Source: Beggiatoa alba B18LD (GTDB lineage: Bacteria > Pseudomonadota > Gammaproteobacteria > Beggiatoales > Beggiatoaceae). Taken from it: a stretch of 64,000 nt of DNA. Each line of letters begins with the position of its first letter. Positions within the stretch are counted from its first letter, which is position 1. Positions 26,747 through 36,422 of this stretch are shown here, one piece after another. The notes below the pieces were generated by a model. It worked only from the letters and a program-made list of their open reading frames with translations. It ran no database searches and was not told the DNA's origin. Both the position numbers and the translations under genes were made by a program. The stretch is taken from assembly GCF_000245015.1 (NCBI RefSeq), contig NZ_JH600070.1, positions 1,444,437 to 1,508,436 of the forward strand, in the 5' to 3' direction.

Positions 26747-27377
26747 TATATAATCCTTATGGTGTTGGAAAAAACAGAGTTATTATGGGTAAATAGAAGG
26801 TTTTTTCATAATCAGGTTATACACATACCTATTTATTATTTCACGAACACAAGCATTTTCCTTTAATAGTGCTTGTGTATTTTTTAGGGATGCAAAAAAC
26901 ATAGTCATGCAGGGGGAAAATTGGCATAAGCTACGCATATGAACTGTAAGGTCTGTGTATTGCTAAACACTTATTTACTCTCAGTGACATGAAAACAGGG
27001 GCTGTTTGTGGATAGTTGGAAAATCTATAGCTTGAATGTGGATGTCTTAAAATTAACCCGATTAAATTTCTGTTTGTCATGTCTTTGGGGGTAAAATATA
27101 AAGACAATAAGGTATCTAGCTGATTGATAAAATATAAAGAGAATTTAGTATTTTATTCAATGAGATTTATTGGTATCACATCCTCGTACTCACTTTAACA
27201 TCTTTCGCCAACCTAACTGCGAAAACGTTTTTCAATGCAACTTTGATATTCATACGTTATAAATATAAGCAGATAAAATCAAAATGTTATTAATATATCT
27301 GATAAGCCATACTCAATATTTTACACATAATAAAACGACATTTAAGCTGTGTGTTTGTCAGGTAGGGAGTTAGAGTA
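26747..27377. other. Long intergenic region (631 bp)
   Basis: No ORF or member of the three repeat families was found. It contains an isolated intrinsic-terminator-like hairpin at 26847-26885 with no CDS upstream on that strand. The last 80 bases, with GGTAGGGAG at 27360-27368, form the leader and ribosome-binding site of the following gene. Confidence 0.45.
26847..26885 (+). terminator. Orphan terminator-like hairpin
   Basis: Perfect 9-bp stem ACACAAGCA (26847-26855) pairs with TGCTTGTGT (26870-26878), followed by ATTTTTT. No plus-strand gene precedes it, since the adjacent gene reads away on the minus strand. It may end a short untranslated RNA beginning after 26747. Confidence 0.5.
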
Positions 27378-27986
27378 ATGGGTTTTTTTGGTAGAATTTT
27401 TATGATTCCCCTGCTTGCGAGTACTTTTATCACGCTGTTTGCTTCTGTGTCGTTTGCGGACAATTCTGTGTCACTCAATTCAGTTTCGGACTCGGCAAGC
27501 CCTAGTACTGTTGCAAGTCGGGTCGTGACGATGATTGAACATTTAGAAAAACCAACAGGGCGCGTGATTTTAAGCATTAAAGGCAAAATTAAACAAACAA
27601 ATAGCGATGATGGTGTTGCTCGTTTTGACCGTGAAATGTTAGCAAAATTACCGCAACAGACGGTTAAGACGACCGAACTATGGTCAGACGGAATGCAGGA
27701 GTTTGAGGGGGTTTTATTAACCGATTTATTAAAATATGTTGGTGCAACAGGAAATTATATCGTTGCGTATGCGTTGGATGGTTATGATACAGACCCCATT
27801 CCTTTAACTGACTTAGATAAATATTCGGTTTTAGTGGCGATTAAGAACAATGGGCACTATATGCGTATTCGCGATAAAGGACCTGTGCGTTTAGTGTATC
27901 CTGTAGATGACTTTCCTGAGTTACAAAAAGACCCTAAAACACAATATAAGCTCATTTGGCATTTACGCACACTGACTGTTAATTAA
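27378..27986 (+). CDS. Periplasmic protein with a molybdopterin-oxidoreductase-like fold, 202 aa
   Basis: The N-terminal signal peptide (ending about SVSFADN) is followed by VILSIKGKIKQTN, FDREMLAKLPQQTVKT and FEGVLLTDLLKYVG. This pattern is typical of small exported proteins related to the sulfite-oxidase/molybdopterin-binding fold. The residues that hold the cofactor are not evident, so it may bind a small ligand instead. It lies 48 bases upstream of a membrane GGDEF-EAL gene in the same direction, which suggests a periplasmic sensor for c-di-GMP control (inference). Confidence 0.72.
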   Translation: MGFFGRIFMIPLLASTFITLFASVSFADNSVSLNSVSDSASPSTVASRVVTMIEHLEKPTGRVILSIKGKIKQTNSDDGVARFDREMLAKLPQQTVKTTELWSDGMQEFEGVLLTDLLKYVGATGNYIVAYALDGYDTDPIPLTDLDKYSVLVAIKNNGHYMRIRDKGPVRLVYPVDDFPELQKDPKTQYKLIWHLRTLTVN

Positions 27987-28034
27987 TGATATTTAATGAG
28001 TCATGCTAGGTTTACCGCAATTAAGGACTAAGGA

Positions 28035-29963
28035 ATGGAACATAAGAAAATTCGCTGGTCACATTTTTCCGTGATGCTGATTTTTGGGCTAAGTATCTTT
28101 ATTGCGAGTATTTATGCAGGCTTTAGTTATTTATTAGAAACCAGTAGAGCCACTGCAACCGACCAAGCCTATGATTATTTTGCATTATTACAGGCAAATC
28201 AAGAGTTTGAAAGATTTCAACATCGTTTAGAAATTGCCAGCATCGACTCTATTACCGCAGAATCTGATGGCGATGGGTTGTCATTATTAGAGCAATTAGG
28301 CGTTGTTTGGGTCAAATTGGATCGTTTGATGGAAGGAAAAAACGCAGTGCGTTTGCGTCAGGATGAATCCCTTGTTGCTTTTAAAGAAAAAGCCAGCCGA
28401 TTTTTAGAACAGTTAGAACTTATCCTAGATAAAGATTTAAACTCCCCGCTCTATCAAGCCATTCCTGATTATAAAGCCTCTCAAGCCAGTGCAAGATTAT
28501 TATTAGAAGAATTTAAACCCTTTGTTGACCAAAAATCCCGATTATTGAAATTACAAGAGCAGTTAGCCGCTGGGCAGGCATCGTTAAAGTATTATTTTGG
28601 CGGGATATTACTCAGTGGAATTTTAGTCTTACTCATGTATGGTTATGCCTTAAGACGAACCATTTCTATGGCAAAAGAAATGGCGTATCAAGCGAGTCAT
28701 GACTTATTAACAGGATTATATAATCGTTTCGAGGTTGAACAGCGAGTCGAAGATTTATTAGGTGCAGCGCGACAAACAGGCGAGCAACATTCTTTATGTT
28801 ACATGGATTTAGATAACTTTAAAATTATTAATGATACTTGCGGACATGAAGCAGGTGACGAATTATTAAAGCAATTAAGCCCCGTTTTACAATCGCAAAT
28901 CCGCCCACAAGATATGCTTGCCCGTTTAGGGGGCGATGAATTTGCTGTTATTTTAAATAGTTGTGAAATGACAATTGCTGAACAAATTGCCGAGCGTTTA
29001 CGCGAAACTGTACAGGATTTTAAATTCAGTTGGGCAGGTCAAACATTTGATGTGACAATGAGTATTGGGGCTGTTTCTATCAATAAAGACAGTGATATTA
29101 CCTCCGCAATTTTGAGCGATGCGGATGCTGCTTGTTTCTTAGCGAAAGAGCGCGGACGTAATCGGGTTTATTTAGGGCAAAGCCATACGCTAGAAAGCCA
29201 TAAAACCCAAATGGCGTGGGTTTCGCGGATTTCTCAAGCCTTTAAAGAAAGTCGTTTTCGTCTCTATTGTCAGCCTATCGTACCGATTAAAGCCGATCAT
29301 GTTGAAAAATTGCATTATGAGGTCTTGGTGCGGATGTTAGATGAGGAAGGCAAGATTATTCCACCGGGAATTTTCTTACCTGCGGCAGAGCGTTATAACC
29401 AGATGGTACGCTTAGACCGTTGGATTATTCGCACGTTGTTTGAACATTTAACCAGTCATCCTGAAGAATTAGAGGCGTTAGAAGTCTGTTCGGTGAATTT
29501 ATCAGGATTATCTATCGGGGATAGAAACTTTACAGGCTTTATCGTTGAACAGTTTGAAAATTTTGGAATGCCTACGCATAAAGTTTGCTTTGAAGTCACT
29601 GAAACAGCCGCCATTACGAATATTAAAGAGGCTTCAAAATTCATCCGTTATTTTAAAGAAATGGGTTGCCGTTTCTCGTTGGATGATTTTGGTAGTGGCA
29701 TGTCATCCTTTGCTTATTTAAAAGGGATGCCCGTTGATTATTTAAAAATTGATGGGGGATTTGTCAAGGATATGTTAAATGACCATATTGACCGCGCTAT
29801 GGTGGATTCTATCCATCGGGTTGGGCATGTTTTAGGCTTAAAAACCATTGCGGAATATGTGGAAAATGACCAAATTTTAGCTTTATTGCGAGAAATTGGG
29901 GTTGATTACGCGCAAGGTTACGGTATTGGGAAACCGCAACCCTTAACGCATCGAAATGTTTAA
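28035..29963 (+). CDS. Membrane-bound GGDEF-EAL protein (c-di-GMP turnover), 642 aa
   Basis: Two membrane segments (about 10-32 and 186-206) bracket a helical periplasmic sensor region. The GGDEF domain has the intact catalytic GGDEF at 299-303 and the inhibitory RxxD site (RPQD, 290-293) five residues before it. The EAL domain has YEVLVRM (EVL variant), NLSG, EVTETA, DDFGSG and KIDG, all metal- and substrate-binding positions being present. Both synthesis and hydrolysis of c-di-GMP are therefore possible. It is probably co-transcribed with the periplasmic protein just upstream. Confidence 0.9.
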   Translation: MEHKKIRWSHFSVMLIFGLSIFIASIYAGFSYLLETSRATATDQAYDYFALLQANQEFERFQHRLEIASIDSITAESDGDGLSLLEQLGVVWVKLDRLMEGKNAVRLRQDESLVAFKEKASRFLEQLELILDKDLNSPLYQAIPDYKASQASARLLLEEFKPFVDQKSRLLKLQEQLAAGQASLKYYFGGILLSGILVLLMYGYALRRTISMAKEMAYQASHDLLTGLYNRFEVEQRVEDLLGAARQTGEQHSLCYMDLDNFKIINDTCGHEAGDELLKQLSPVLQSQIRPQDMLARLGGDEFAVILNSCEMTIAEQIAERLRETVQDFKFSWAGQTFDVTMSIGAVSINKDSDITSAILSDADAACFLAKERGRNRVYLGQSHTLESHKTQMAWVSRISQAFKESRFRLYCQPIVPIKADHVEKLHYEVLVRMLDEEGKIIPPGIFLPAAERYNQMVRLDRWIIRTLFEHLTSHPEELEALEVCSVNLSGLSIGDRNFTGFIVEQFENFGMPTHKVCFEVTETAAITNIKEASKFIRYFKEMGCRFSLDDFGSGMSSFAYLKGMPVDYLKIDGGFVKDMLNDHIDRAMVDSIHRVGHVLGLKTIAEYVENDQILALLREIGVDYAQGYGIGKPQPLTHRNV

Positions 29964-29971
29964 CACGATTT

Positions 29972-30877
29972 CTAGTTCATTAACTCCAGAAAATAAAGTA
30001 AGCCGTTATTATCGCCCAATACAATTCGCTTACCATCTGGCGTAATCACGCAACAATTTAGTTTCTGCTCTATCATTAAATTCCCCAGTAGTTCCCCTTT
30101 TCGCCAGTCCCAGACTTTTAAGGTGCTGTCCCAACTGATAGAAATGAGGACAGAGCCTTCAGGACTGAGTGATAAAGCATCGATATAGTTTTCATGCGCT
30201 TCAATATGGGTGACTTCTTGCCCAGTGACTAATGACCAAACTTTGATACTTTTATCCCAACTGGCGGAAATCACATGTTGATTATCCATTGTCACTGCAA
30301 CAGAAACAACCCAATAACGGTGTCCTGTGAAGGTATGCAGTAATTGTCCTGTCTGAATATCCCATACTTTAACGACATTATCACGCCCTGCTGAAATCAC
30401 TTTTGAACCGTCGGGAGTAACGGCAAGGGTCATAATCCAATCAGTATGTCCTTTTAATTCTCTTATTGGTTTTAATGTCGCTAAATCCCAAATAATAACG
30501 TATTTATCACGTGCGGCAGAGATAAAATATTTACCGTCTGGTGTTAGTGCAAGTGCTTGTACTTTATCTTGATGTTCTTGTAAAACATTGCTTTCAATAC
30601 CAACCGTTAAGTCCCAAACTCGTAGCGTATTATCATCTGAGGCTGAAATCGCTTGAGAACCATCAGGCGTAACAATTACGCTAGTTACCCGTTTTTTATG
30701 CCCAGATAAAGTGAGAATGTCTAAACCGCTGTCAATATCCCACACTTTGACCGTGCGGTCATTAGAAGCAGACAGTGCATATTTTCCCGTTGGGGTTAAG
30801 GTCACACAATTAACGGCTTCAATATGTTCGCCTTGTGCAGGACGCAGTGATAGAAGGGGAGGGGCTTTGGCTTTCAT
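29972..30877 (-). CDS. WD40 beta-propeller protein, 301 aa
   Basis: The whole protein is seven WD40 units of about 41 residues, each with a TPDG turn and six with a VWD- or IWD-type end (for example TVKVWDIDSG). It should form one closed seven-bladed propeller with no catalytic domain, so it is probably a protein-interaction scaffold. No signal peptide is seen, so it should be cytoplasmic. It is convergent with the GGDEF-EAL gene, with eight bases between the stops. Confidence 0.88.
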   Translation of the reverse strand: MKAKAPPLLSLRPAQGEHIEAVNCVTLTPTGKYALSASNDRTVKVWDIDSGLDILTLSGHKKRVTSVIVTPDGSQAISASDDNTLRVWDLTVGIESNVLQEHQDKVQALALTPDGKYFISAARDKYVIIWDLATLKPIRELKGHTDWIMTLAVTPDGSKVISAGRDNVVKVWDIQTGQLLHTFTGHRYWVVSVAVTMDNQHVISASWDKSIKVWSLVTGQEVTHIEAHENYIDALSLSPEGSVLISISWDSTLKVWDWRKGELLGNLMIEQKLNCCVITPDGKRIVLGDNNGLLYFLELMN

Positions 30878-31077
30878 GGCATCAATATTCTACAAAGTTT
30901 ATTAAATGAGTTAATCACCACAATGGGGATATGTCTTTATCAATTCAAAGTAAACTAGCACAATTCACGCAATATCCTTTCCAGTTTGTTCAAGATAGCT
31001 TAACAAACAATCAGCAGTGGAAAAAACGCCAAATAAATAAAATTAACTAATTGTTTTTATGGTTAATTATCTAATAC

Positions 31078-31106
31078 TTGAGTTATGCCATAAATTCAGT
31101 CATAAT
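31078..31106 (+). promoter_or_regulatory. Sigma-70-type promoter of tRNA-Ser
   Basis: TTGAGT (31078-31083) and CATAAT (31101-31106) are separated by exactly 17 bases. The -10 box ends 21 bases before the tRNA. Confidence 0.6.
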
Positions 31107-31127
31107 TATCGCCTTAACCATTCTCTC

Positions 31128-31219
31128 GGAAAGGTGGCAGAGCGGTTTAATGCGACGGTCTTGAAAACCGTTGAAGGACTTAAAGCCTTCCGTGGGTTCG
31201 AATCCCACCCTTTCCGCCA
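31128..31219 (+). tRNA. tRNA-Ser (anticodon UGA)
   Basis: The acceptor stem GGAAAGG / CCTTTCC is complete, with an encoded CCA end at 31217-31219. The anticodon loop CTTGAAA gives anticodon TGA (31162-31164) in a five-bp stem ACGGT/ACCGT. The long variable arm and GGTTCGAATCC T-loop are typical of class II serine tRNAs. Length is 92 nt. Confidence 0.97.
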
Positions 31220-31529
31220 TCATTAAACTTTCTTCTCCTTGCCAATCAACTCATAAACAAAATTTTATTATTTAGCTATTGGCTATTAATAACCTATCTT
31301 TTATACTTTTGGCACAGTTTGTTTACTCAGTTGTTTCTTTATAGCCACATTCTGTCAGTTTTATACGGTTTATGAGTAATAACACACATCAAAAACAAAT
31401 CTGTAGCAACTTAATCAATTAGTTAAAAAGTCAGCGTCAGACTGGCATATATTCTGCTAAATAAACATGACGGAAGTAATATTTATTTCCGAAAGTTCTA
31501 TCGTTACACACTTATTGGAGGAATTAATT
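31220..31529. other. Leader and promoter region of pqqA
   Basis: These 310 bases have no other gene. They contain a -24/-12-like element at 31443-31458. A GGAGG ribosome-binding site at 31516-31520 precedes pqqA. A T-rich run just past the tRNA probably ends its transcription, but without a clear hairpin. Confidence 0.45.
31443..31458 (+). promoter_or_regulatory. Possible sigma-54 promoter for pqqA
   Basis: TGGCATATATTCTGCT has GG and GC twelve bases apart and fits most of the TGGCAC-N5-TTGCA pattern. It lies about 72 bases before the pqqA start. TATATT within it could instead be a sigma-70 -10 box. Confidence 0.3.
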
Positions 31530-31601
31530 ATGTGGACAAAACCAGCTTACACCGAAATGCGTTTTGGCTTTGAAGTCACCATGTACATTGCCAATCGTTA
31601 A
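31530..31601 (+). CDS. pqqA: PqqA, precursor peptide of pyrroloquinoline quinone (23 aa)
   Basis: This ribosomal peptide supplies the Glu and Tyr that are cross-linked and cut out to make PQQ. The peptide is [20 protein letters not shown] plus three residues. Glu15 and Tyr19 show the diagnostic E-x3-Y spacing, and [16 protein letters not shown] matches the family. GGAGG lies nine bases before the ATG. pqqB follows 110 bases on, but pqqC, D and E are not adjacent. Confidence 0.95.
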   Translation: MWTKPAYTEMRFGFEVTMYIANR

Positions 31602-31711
31602 TTGATTGTACCCGTGTATATCACCATCCCGATATACACGGACTCCCCGCAAAAATATCCCCCTTCTTAACGCTACGCAAGTAGCTCTCAATTCTCAAGC
31701 AGAATCAGCTT

Positions 31712-32626
31712 ATGCGCATACATATTTTAGGCTCGGCGGCGGGCGGTGGTTTTCCACAATGGAATTGTAACTACAGCAATTCTAAAGGCGTGAGAGAAGG
31801 CACTTTGCGTGCTAAAGCTCGGACACAATCTTCAATTGCAGTCAGTTCAGATAATCAAAACTGGGTATTATTTAATACATCGCCTGATATTCGTCAGCAA
31901 TTACTGAACTTTCCTGAAATTCAACCCGCGAGAAAATTACGCGATACAGGGATTAGTGCCATTATCTTTGTAGATAGTCAAATCGACCACACCACAGGTT
32001 TATTGATGTTACGCGAAGGAATGCCATTAACAGTCTATTGTACCGAGATGGTTTATCAGGATTTAACCACTGGATTTCCCATTTTTAAGATGCTGACGCA
32101 TTGGAACGGGGGCGTTAATCGTCACAGTATCCCCATTGATGGACAATCATTTACAATTCCAACTATTACAGATTTACGCTTTACCGCGATTGCTTTATCG
32201 AGTAAAGCCCCGCCTTATTCTCCCCATCGTGACCAACCGCATTTAGGCGACAATATTGGCGTTTTTATTGAAGATTTAAAAACACAGAAAAGCGCGTTCT
32301 ACGCCCCTGGTTTGGGCGAGATTGAAGCCCATTTATTGCCTTACATGCAAAAAGCTGATTGCGTACTGGTCGATGGCACTTTTTGGCGTGAAGATGAATT
32401 AATACAAACAGGTGTCGGGACTAAATGCGCTCGTGAAATTGGGCATTTACCCCAATCTGGCGAAGATGGCATGATTGCCTTTTTAGATACGTTACAAAAA
32501 CCACGTAAAGTATTAATTCATATTAATAATACAAATCCAATTTTAATTGAAGATTCTGCCGAACGTGCAGAACTAACCGCGCATCATATTGAAGTTGCGG
32601 AAGATGGTATGGACATTATTTTATAA
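31712..32626 (+). CDS. pqqB: PqqB, metallo-beta-lactamase-fold PQQ biosynthesis protein
   Basis: This protein hydroxylates or otherwise matures the cross-linked Glu-Tyr intermediate in PQQ synthesis. The N-terminus [20 protein letters not shown] is diagnostic, and [13 protein letters not shown] and HINNTNPI supply metal-fold residues. The length of 304 aa is normal. It is probably co-transcribed with pqqA and is closed by a strong terminator, so the pqqCDE genes must lie elsewhere. Confidence 0.95.
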   Translation: MRIHILGSAAGGGFPQWNCNYSNSKGVREGTLRAKARTQSSIAVSSDNQNWVLFNTSPDIRQQLLNFPEIQPARKLRDTGISAIIFVDSQIDHTTGLLMLREGMPLTVYCTEMVYQDLTTGFPIFKMLTHWNGGVNRHSIPIDGQSFTIPTITDLRFTAIALSSKAPPYSPHRDQPHLGDNIGVFIEDLKTQKSAFYAPGLGEIEAHLLPYMQKADCVLVDGTFWREDELIQTGVGTKCAREIGHLPQSGEDGMIAFLDTLQKPRKVLIHINNTNPILIEDSAERAELTAHHIEVAEDGMDIIL

Positions 32627-32662
32627 CGCTGTTGTATTAAATTAAGCAATAAAACCATAAAA

Positions 32663-32695
32663 AACCTAGTAAGTAAGTGCTTACTGGGTTTTTTT
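32663..32695 (+). terminator. Intrinsic terminator of pqqAB
   Basis: An 11-bp stem, AACCTAGTAAG (32663-32673) with CTTACTGGGTT (32680-32690), has a six-base loop and then T(5). Confidence 0.85.
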
Positions 32696-32792
32696 ATCCC
32701 CATCAAACATGAAAAAACGGCATTTACTCACGCGCTATTGCGCTTGACCGTTATAATAAACAAATTCATTTCTTGCAAAAAAAAGGATTGTT

Positions 32793-34862
32793 ATGGCGTT
32801 TTGGAGTCAATTCTGGACACAAACAGCGTGGGGTGTTTGCCTCAGTCTATTTTGGTTTACCCTGCCGGGGTGGGGAGTTGCACGCTTATTGGGATTGGCA
32901 GAGCGTTCAACGTTTCTTTCGACACTATTGCTTGCCCCAACGCTTGGTTTATGCGCCTATGGTAGTTTTTCACTACTGATTAATGCAATTTTACCGTATC
33001 ACTGGATAACGCTGGTTTTTAGCTGGTTGTTATTTCAAGCAATTGTTTGGACGTGGATTTTTAAACATCCTGTTAGTGAACAAGAAGCATTTTGTCCTAT
33101 TGCAAATCGTTATAGTTTTTGGTTACTGATAGGGGCAGGGCTTTGGTCATTGTTACCAACCGTCATGATTATCCCGTTTTTTCGTGATAATGGGTTATAT
33201 GTTATCGAGATGATTTTCGATCATGCCAAAATCGCGCTGGTGGATAGTATTGCCCGCGAAGGCTTATTGCCTGTCAATCCTTACTACGCGCCTGATGGTG
33301 AAACCATTCCGCTCATTTATTACTACACATGGCATTTTTTAGCATCACAACTCAAGATATTAATTCCTAATATTCAAGGTTGGTCGGTAGAAGTCGCTTT
33401 TAATTGGTTTACAGGCTTTGCCGTCATGGGGTTTTTAATGGGGCTTGCGACGCGGATTAGTCAACAAGCGAAAGCGGGCGCGTTTGTTTTACTATTTGCA
33501 ATTTGCAGTCAACCCATCGTCTTAATTGATTTTTTTGGTGACTGGGTTTCACAACGTTTTCTATTACCCGACCATCCTGCTGAAGTATTATGGTTACAAA
33601 TGGCGTGGGTGCCACAGCATGTATTATCCGCTTTAGCCGTTGTGTTAGCGATTTTCTTAATTGCGCGTTTATTAGCACAACAACATTTGCAACCTGCGAC
33701 AGCCAGTATTTTAGGGCTAACCGTTGCCACAGGGTTTGGAGCTTCTACATGGGTGGGTGGAATTGGGTTTGCCTTTGCGAGTCCTGCTTTACTACTCATG
33801 CTGTTAGGGCTACGTTTACCATGGGCATCTTATTTTGCATTACTGAAAAATAGTTTATTAGCGATTGGTGTGACAATCTTATTTGCCTTTCCATTGCTGA
33901 TTTCTCAAGTTTCAGGGCCTTCATTAGCAGAATCACAATTACCTTTTGGCTTAGAAATTTATAATACGACGGCATTAGCCTCACGTGATACGTTAAAGGG
34001 GCAATTATTTCATATTGTTGCATTCTGGTTGCAATATTTACCGCTGAGTTTGGGGATTTGTTACTTATTGGGTATTTTTGCATTGTTTGCCCGCCGTGAA
34101 TCCAATCAAACAGCGAAAAATTTTTTATGGCTGTCGATAGCAACCATTTTCGGCTTTTTATTCGTCACCCTCTTTGTAAAAAGTACGTTTTGGAATAATA
34201 GTTTTGGTTGGCGTTCAGTCTTACCGCCTGTCATGTTATTGCTGGTGTGGGCGGGTGTGGCGGCAACCCTGCCTTATACGCTAGATTTAAGTCAATGGCG
34301 TGAGAATGCTTTATTCGTGCGTTTGCGCAAATGGATACCATTACTTATCAGCATAGGGGTAACAATCGGTATTTTAACGACGATTCGAATTGTACATTTA
34401 CCCCGAAATTTTTTAGATAAAAGTCCTGAAGTCACCCAATTACATCAAGGTTTTCTCCGCCAATATGATGCATGGGCAACAGTACGTCGTTTGACTGAGC
34501 CGACAGATATTGTGCAATCTAATCCTGATGGTTATATCAGTTTAACGCCTTGGCCTGCTACGTTAGGTTATGCCGTGTTTGCAGATCGGAAAATTGCTTA
34601 TGCGAATGTGGAATATGCAACGGTATTCGCCTATCGCTACGACCCAGAGAAAAATAAAAAGCAATATCAATTAATTAAAGATGTATTTGCTCGTCCCGTT
34701 AGTGTCGAAGAGTTATCAATCCTGCGTAATCAGTACAAGATAAAAGCTTTATTAGTCGACCAGCATGATCCGATTTGGTCATCTACCTATATTGAACAAT
34801 CAGGTGTTTATCGTTTAGCGCATCAGGATACTGATTATAAAGTTTATCTTGCAACACCTTGA
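32793..34862 (+). CDS. Large polytopic membrane protein, glycosyltransferase-C-like, 689 aa
   Basis: About a dozen hydrophobic segments cover the first 530 residues, and a soluble C-terminal domain of about 150 residues follows. The overall plan, with an acidic residue in an early extracytoplasmic loop (DNGLYVIEMIFDHAK) and a C-terminal periplasmic domain, resembles GT-C transferases that use lipid-linked sugars. No specific family signature is certain. AAAAAAGGATTGTT precedes the ATG. The gene is monocistronic, with no sugar-metabolism neighbours, so the substrate cannot be guessed. Confidence 0.75.
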   Translation: MAFWSQFWTQTAWGVCLSLFWFTLPGWGVARLLGLAERSTFLSTLLLAPTLGLCAYGSFSLLINAILPYHWITLVFSWLLFQAIVWTWIFKHPVSEQEAFCPIANRYSFWLLIGAGLWSLLPTVMIIPFFRDNGLYVIEMIFDHAKIALVDSIAREGLLPVNPYYAPDGETIPLIYYYTWHFLASQLKILIPNIQGWSVEVAFNWFTGFAVMGFLMGLATRISQQAKAGAFVLLFAICSQPIVLIDFFGDWVSQRFLLPDHPAEVLWLQMAWVPQHVLSALAVVLAIFLIARLLAQQHLQPATASILGLTVATGFGASTWVGGIGFAFASPALLLMLLGLRLPWASYFALLKNSLLAIGVTILFAFPLLISQVSGPSLAESQLPFGLEIYNTTALASRDTLKGQLFHIVAFWLQYLPLSLGICYLLGIFALFARRESNQTAKNFLWLSIATIFGFLFVTLFVKSTFWNNSFGWRSVLPPVMLLLVWAGVAATLPYTLDLSQWRENALFVRLRKWIPLLISIGVTIGILTTIRIVHLPRNFLDKSPEVTQLHQGFLRQYDAWATVRRLTEPTDIVQSNPDGYISLTPWPATLGYAVFADRKIAYANVEYATVFAYRYDPEKNKKQYQLIKDVFARPVSVEELSILRNQYKIKALLVDQHDPIWSSTYIEQSGVYRLAHQDTDYKVYLATP

Positions 34863-34883
34863 GCATTGACATGGTGAGGGATG

Positions 34884-34911
34884 ATAGCTCCGTCCTGATG
34901 GGTGGAGCTAT
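34884..34911 (+). terminator. Weak hairpin after the 689-aa membrane protein gene
   Basis: An 8-bp stem, ATAGCTCC with GGAGCTAT, lies 21 bases past the stop but has no real T run. It may be a terminator or an RNA-stabilising end. Confidence 0.4.
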
Positions 34912-34963
34912 TTCCCATAAAGATAATTCTGCTCTTAATGCTTATTAGCTTAATAAAAACAAT

Positions 34964-36358
34964 ATGAAAAATCGTATTTTTATTTTAGATACCAATGTAT
35001 TAATGCATGACCCTACAGCGATTTTTCGCTTTGAAGAACATGCCGTGTATTTGCCGATGGTGGTGTTAGAAGAGCTAGACGCGGGTAAAAAAGGGATGTC
35101 TGAAGTTGCGCGAAATGTGCGACAAGTCAGCCGTTTTATCGACGAGTTAATGCAAGGCATTGACAGCCGTTGTATTGATCAAGGCGTTCCTTTGCCTGTA
35201 ACGAGTAAGTCTGGAAAAGCTGGGCGTTTATTTTTTCAAACACAACTGTTACCTGAAGAGCCACTCCCTTCTACTTTAGCGGGTAATAAACCTGATAATA
35301 GTATTTTAAGCCTTGCCATTGCCTTACAAAAAGCAGAGCCACGTTGTGAAGTCACGCTGGTTTCTAAAGATATTAATCTGCGAATTAAAGCGCATGTGTT
35401 ATCGATTAAAACGGAAGACTACACTAACGATAAGGTGTTAGACGATGTCGATTTACTTTATACAGGAGAGTCTGTTTTAAATGCAGATTTTTGGGAAACG
35501 CATAGTAAAGCTTTGAGCGCGTGGCAAGAACAGGGGCGGACTTATTACACAGTGACAGGGGATGATGTCGCACATTGGTATCCGAATCAGTTTGTTTATA
35601 ACGCAGAAGCTCAAGATAAAAATGATAAATTTGAAGCGATTGTCCGCAAGATAGAGGGTAATCAAGCCACGATTGAATTAGCCCGCAATTTTACGGAGTC
35701 ACGGCACAGTGTTTGGGGGATTACGGCAAGAAATCGTGAACAAAATTTCGCGTTAAATTTACTGATGGATCCTGAAGTCGATTTTGTTTCTTTGCTTGGA
35801 ACAGCAGGCACAGGAAAAACCTTATTAGCTTTGGCGGCTGGCTTGGCGCAAACCTTAGATCAACAACGTTATCGTGAAATTATTGTAACCCGCGTTACGA
35901 TTCCTGTCGGTGAAGACATTGGCTTTTTACCGGGAACAGAAGAGGAAAAAATGACTCCGTGGATGGGGGCATTAATGGATAACTTGGAGGTTTTAAACCC
36001 AACGCAGGGCGGTGAATGGGGACGTGCAGCAACCGCAGATTTATTGAATACGCGAATTAAAATTCGGTCATTAAATTTTATGCGGGGGCGTACTTTTTTA
36101 AAAAGTTATATCATCTTAGATGAGGCGCAGAATTTAACCTCTAAACAGATGAAAACCTTTATTACCCGTGCAGGACCTGGTACAAAAATCATTTGTTTAG
36201 GCAATATTGCACAAATTGATACGCCGTATTTATCTGAAACCACTTCGGGATTAACCTATGTGGTTGACCGTTTTAAAAATTGGCAGCATAGCGGACATAT
36301 AACACTACAACGCGGCGAACGTTCGCGTTTAGCCGATTTTGCTTCACAAGTGTTATAA
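34964..36358 (+). CDS. PIN-PhoH family ATPase / ribonuclease (PhoH2/YlaK type), 464 aa
   Basis: An N-terminal PIN domain (about 1-145; FILDTNVLMHDP, with acidic residues at EELDAG and NKPDNSIL) is fused to a PhoH ATPase domain. The latter has Walker A GTAGTGKT near 280-287 and Walker B SYIILDEAQN near 385. Characterised PhoH2 proteins couple ATP-driven RNA unwinding to PIN ribonuclease cleavage. The length is typical. A DUF2269 gene follows in the same direction. Confidence 0.9.
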   Translation: MKNRIFILDTNVLMHDPTAIFRFEEHAVYLPMVVLEELDAGKKGMSEVARNVRQVSRFIDELMQGIDSRCIDQGVPLPVTSKSGKAGRLFFQTQLLPEEPLPSTLAGNKPDNSILSLAIALQKAEPRCEVTLVSKDINLRIKAHVLSIKTEDYTNDKVLDDVDLLYTGESVLNADFWETHSKALSAWQEQGRTYYTVTGDDVAHWYPNQFVYNAEAQDKNDKFEAIVRKIEGNQATIELARNFTESRHSVWGITARNREQNFALNLLMDPEVDFVSLLGTAGTGKTLLALAAGLAQTLDQQRYREIIVTRVTIPVGEDIGFLPGTEEEKMTPWMGALMDNLEVLNPTQGGEWGRAATADLLNTRIKIRSLNFMRGRTFLKSYIILDEAQNLTSKQMKTFITRAGPGTKIICLGNIAQIDTPYLSETTSGLTYVVDRFKNWQHSGHITLQRGERSRLADFASQVL

Positions 36359-36422
36359 TATATTGTTATTCAAGTATTTTTTTGATATTCACGGCGACAG
36401 GGTTGTCGATAGGTGTTCAATA

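Noticed and set aside
31530-31601. Dismissing the 23-codon frame as too short
   Set aside because: The rejection was reversed: E-x3-Y spacing, a GGAGG site and pqqB downstream identify it as pqqA.
33509-33799. Several short antisense frames inside the 689-aa membrane protein gene
   Set aside because: All overlap a long hydrophobic coding sequence of consistent topology and show no independent signals.
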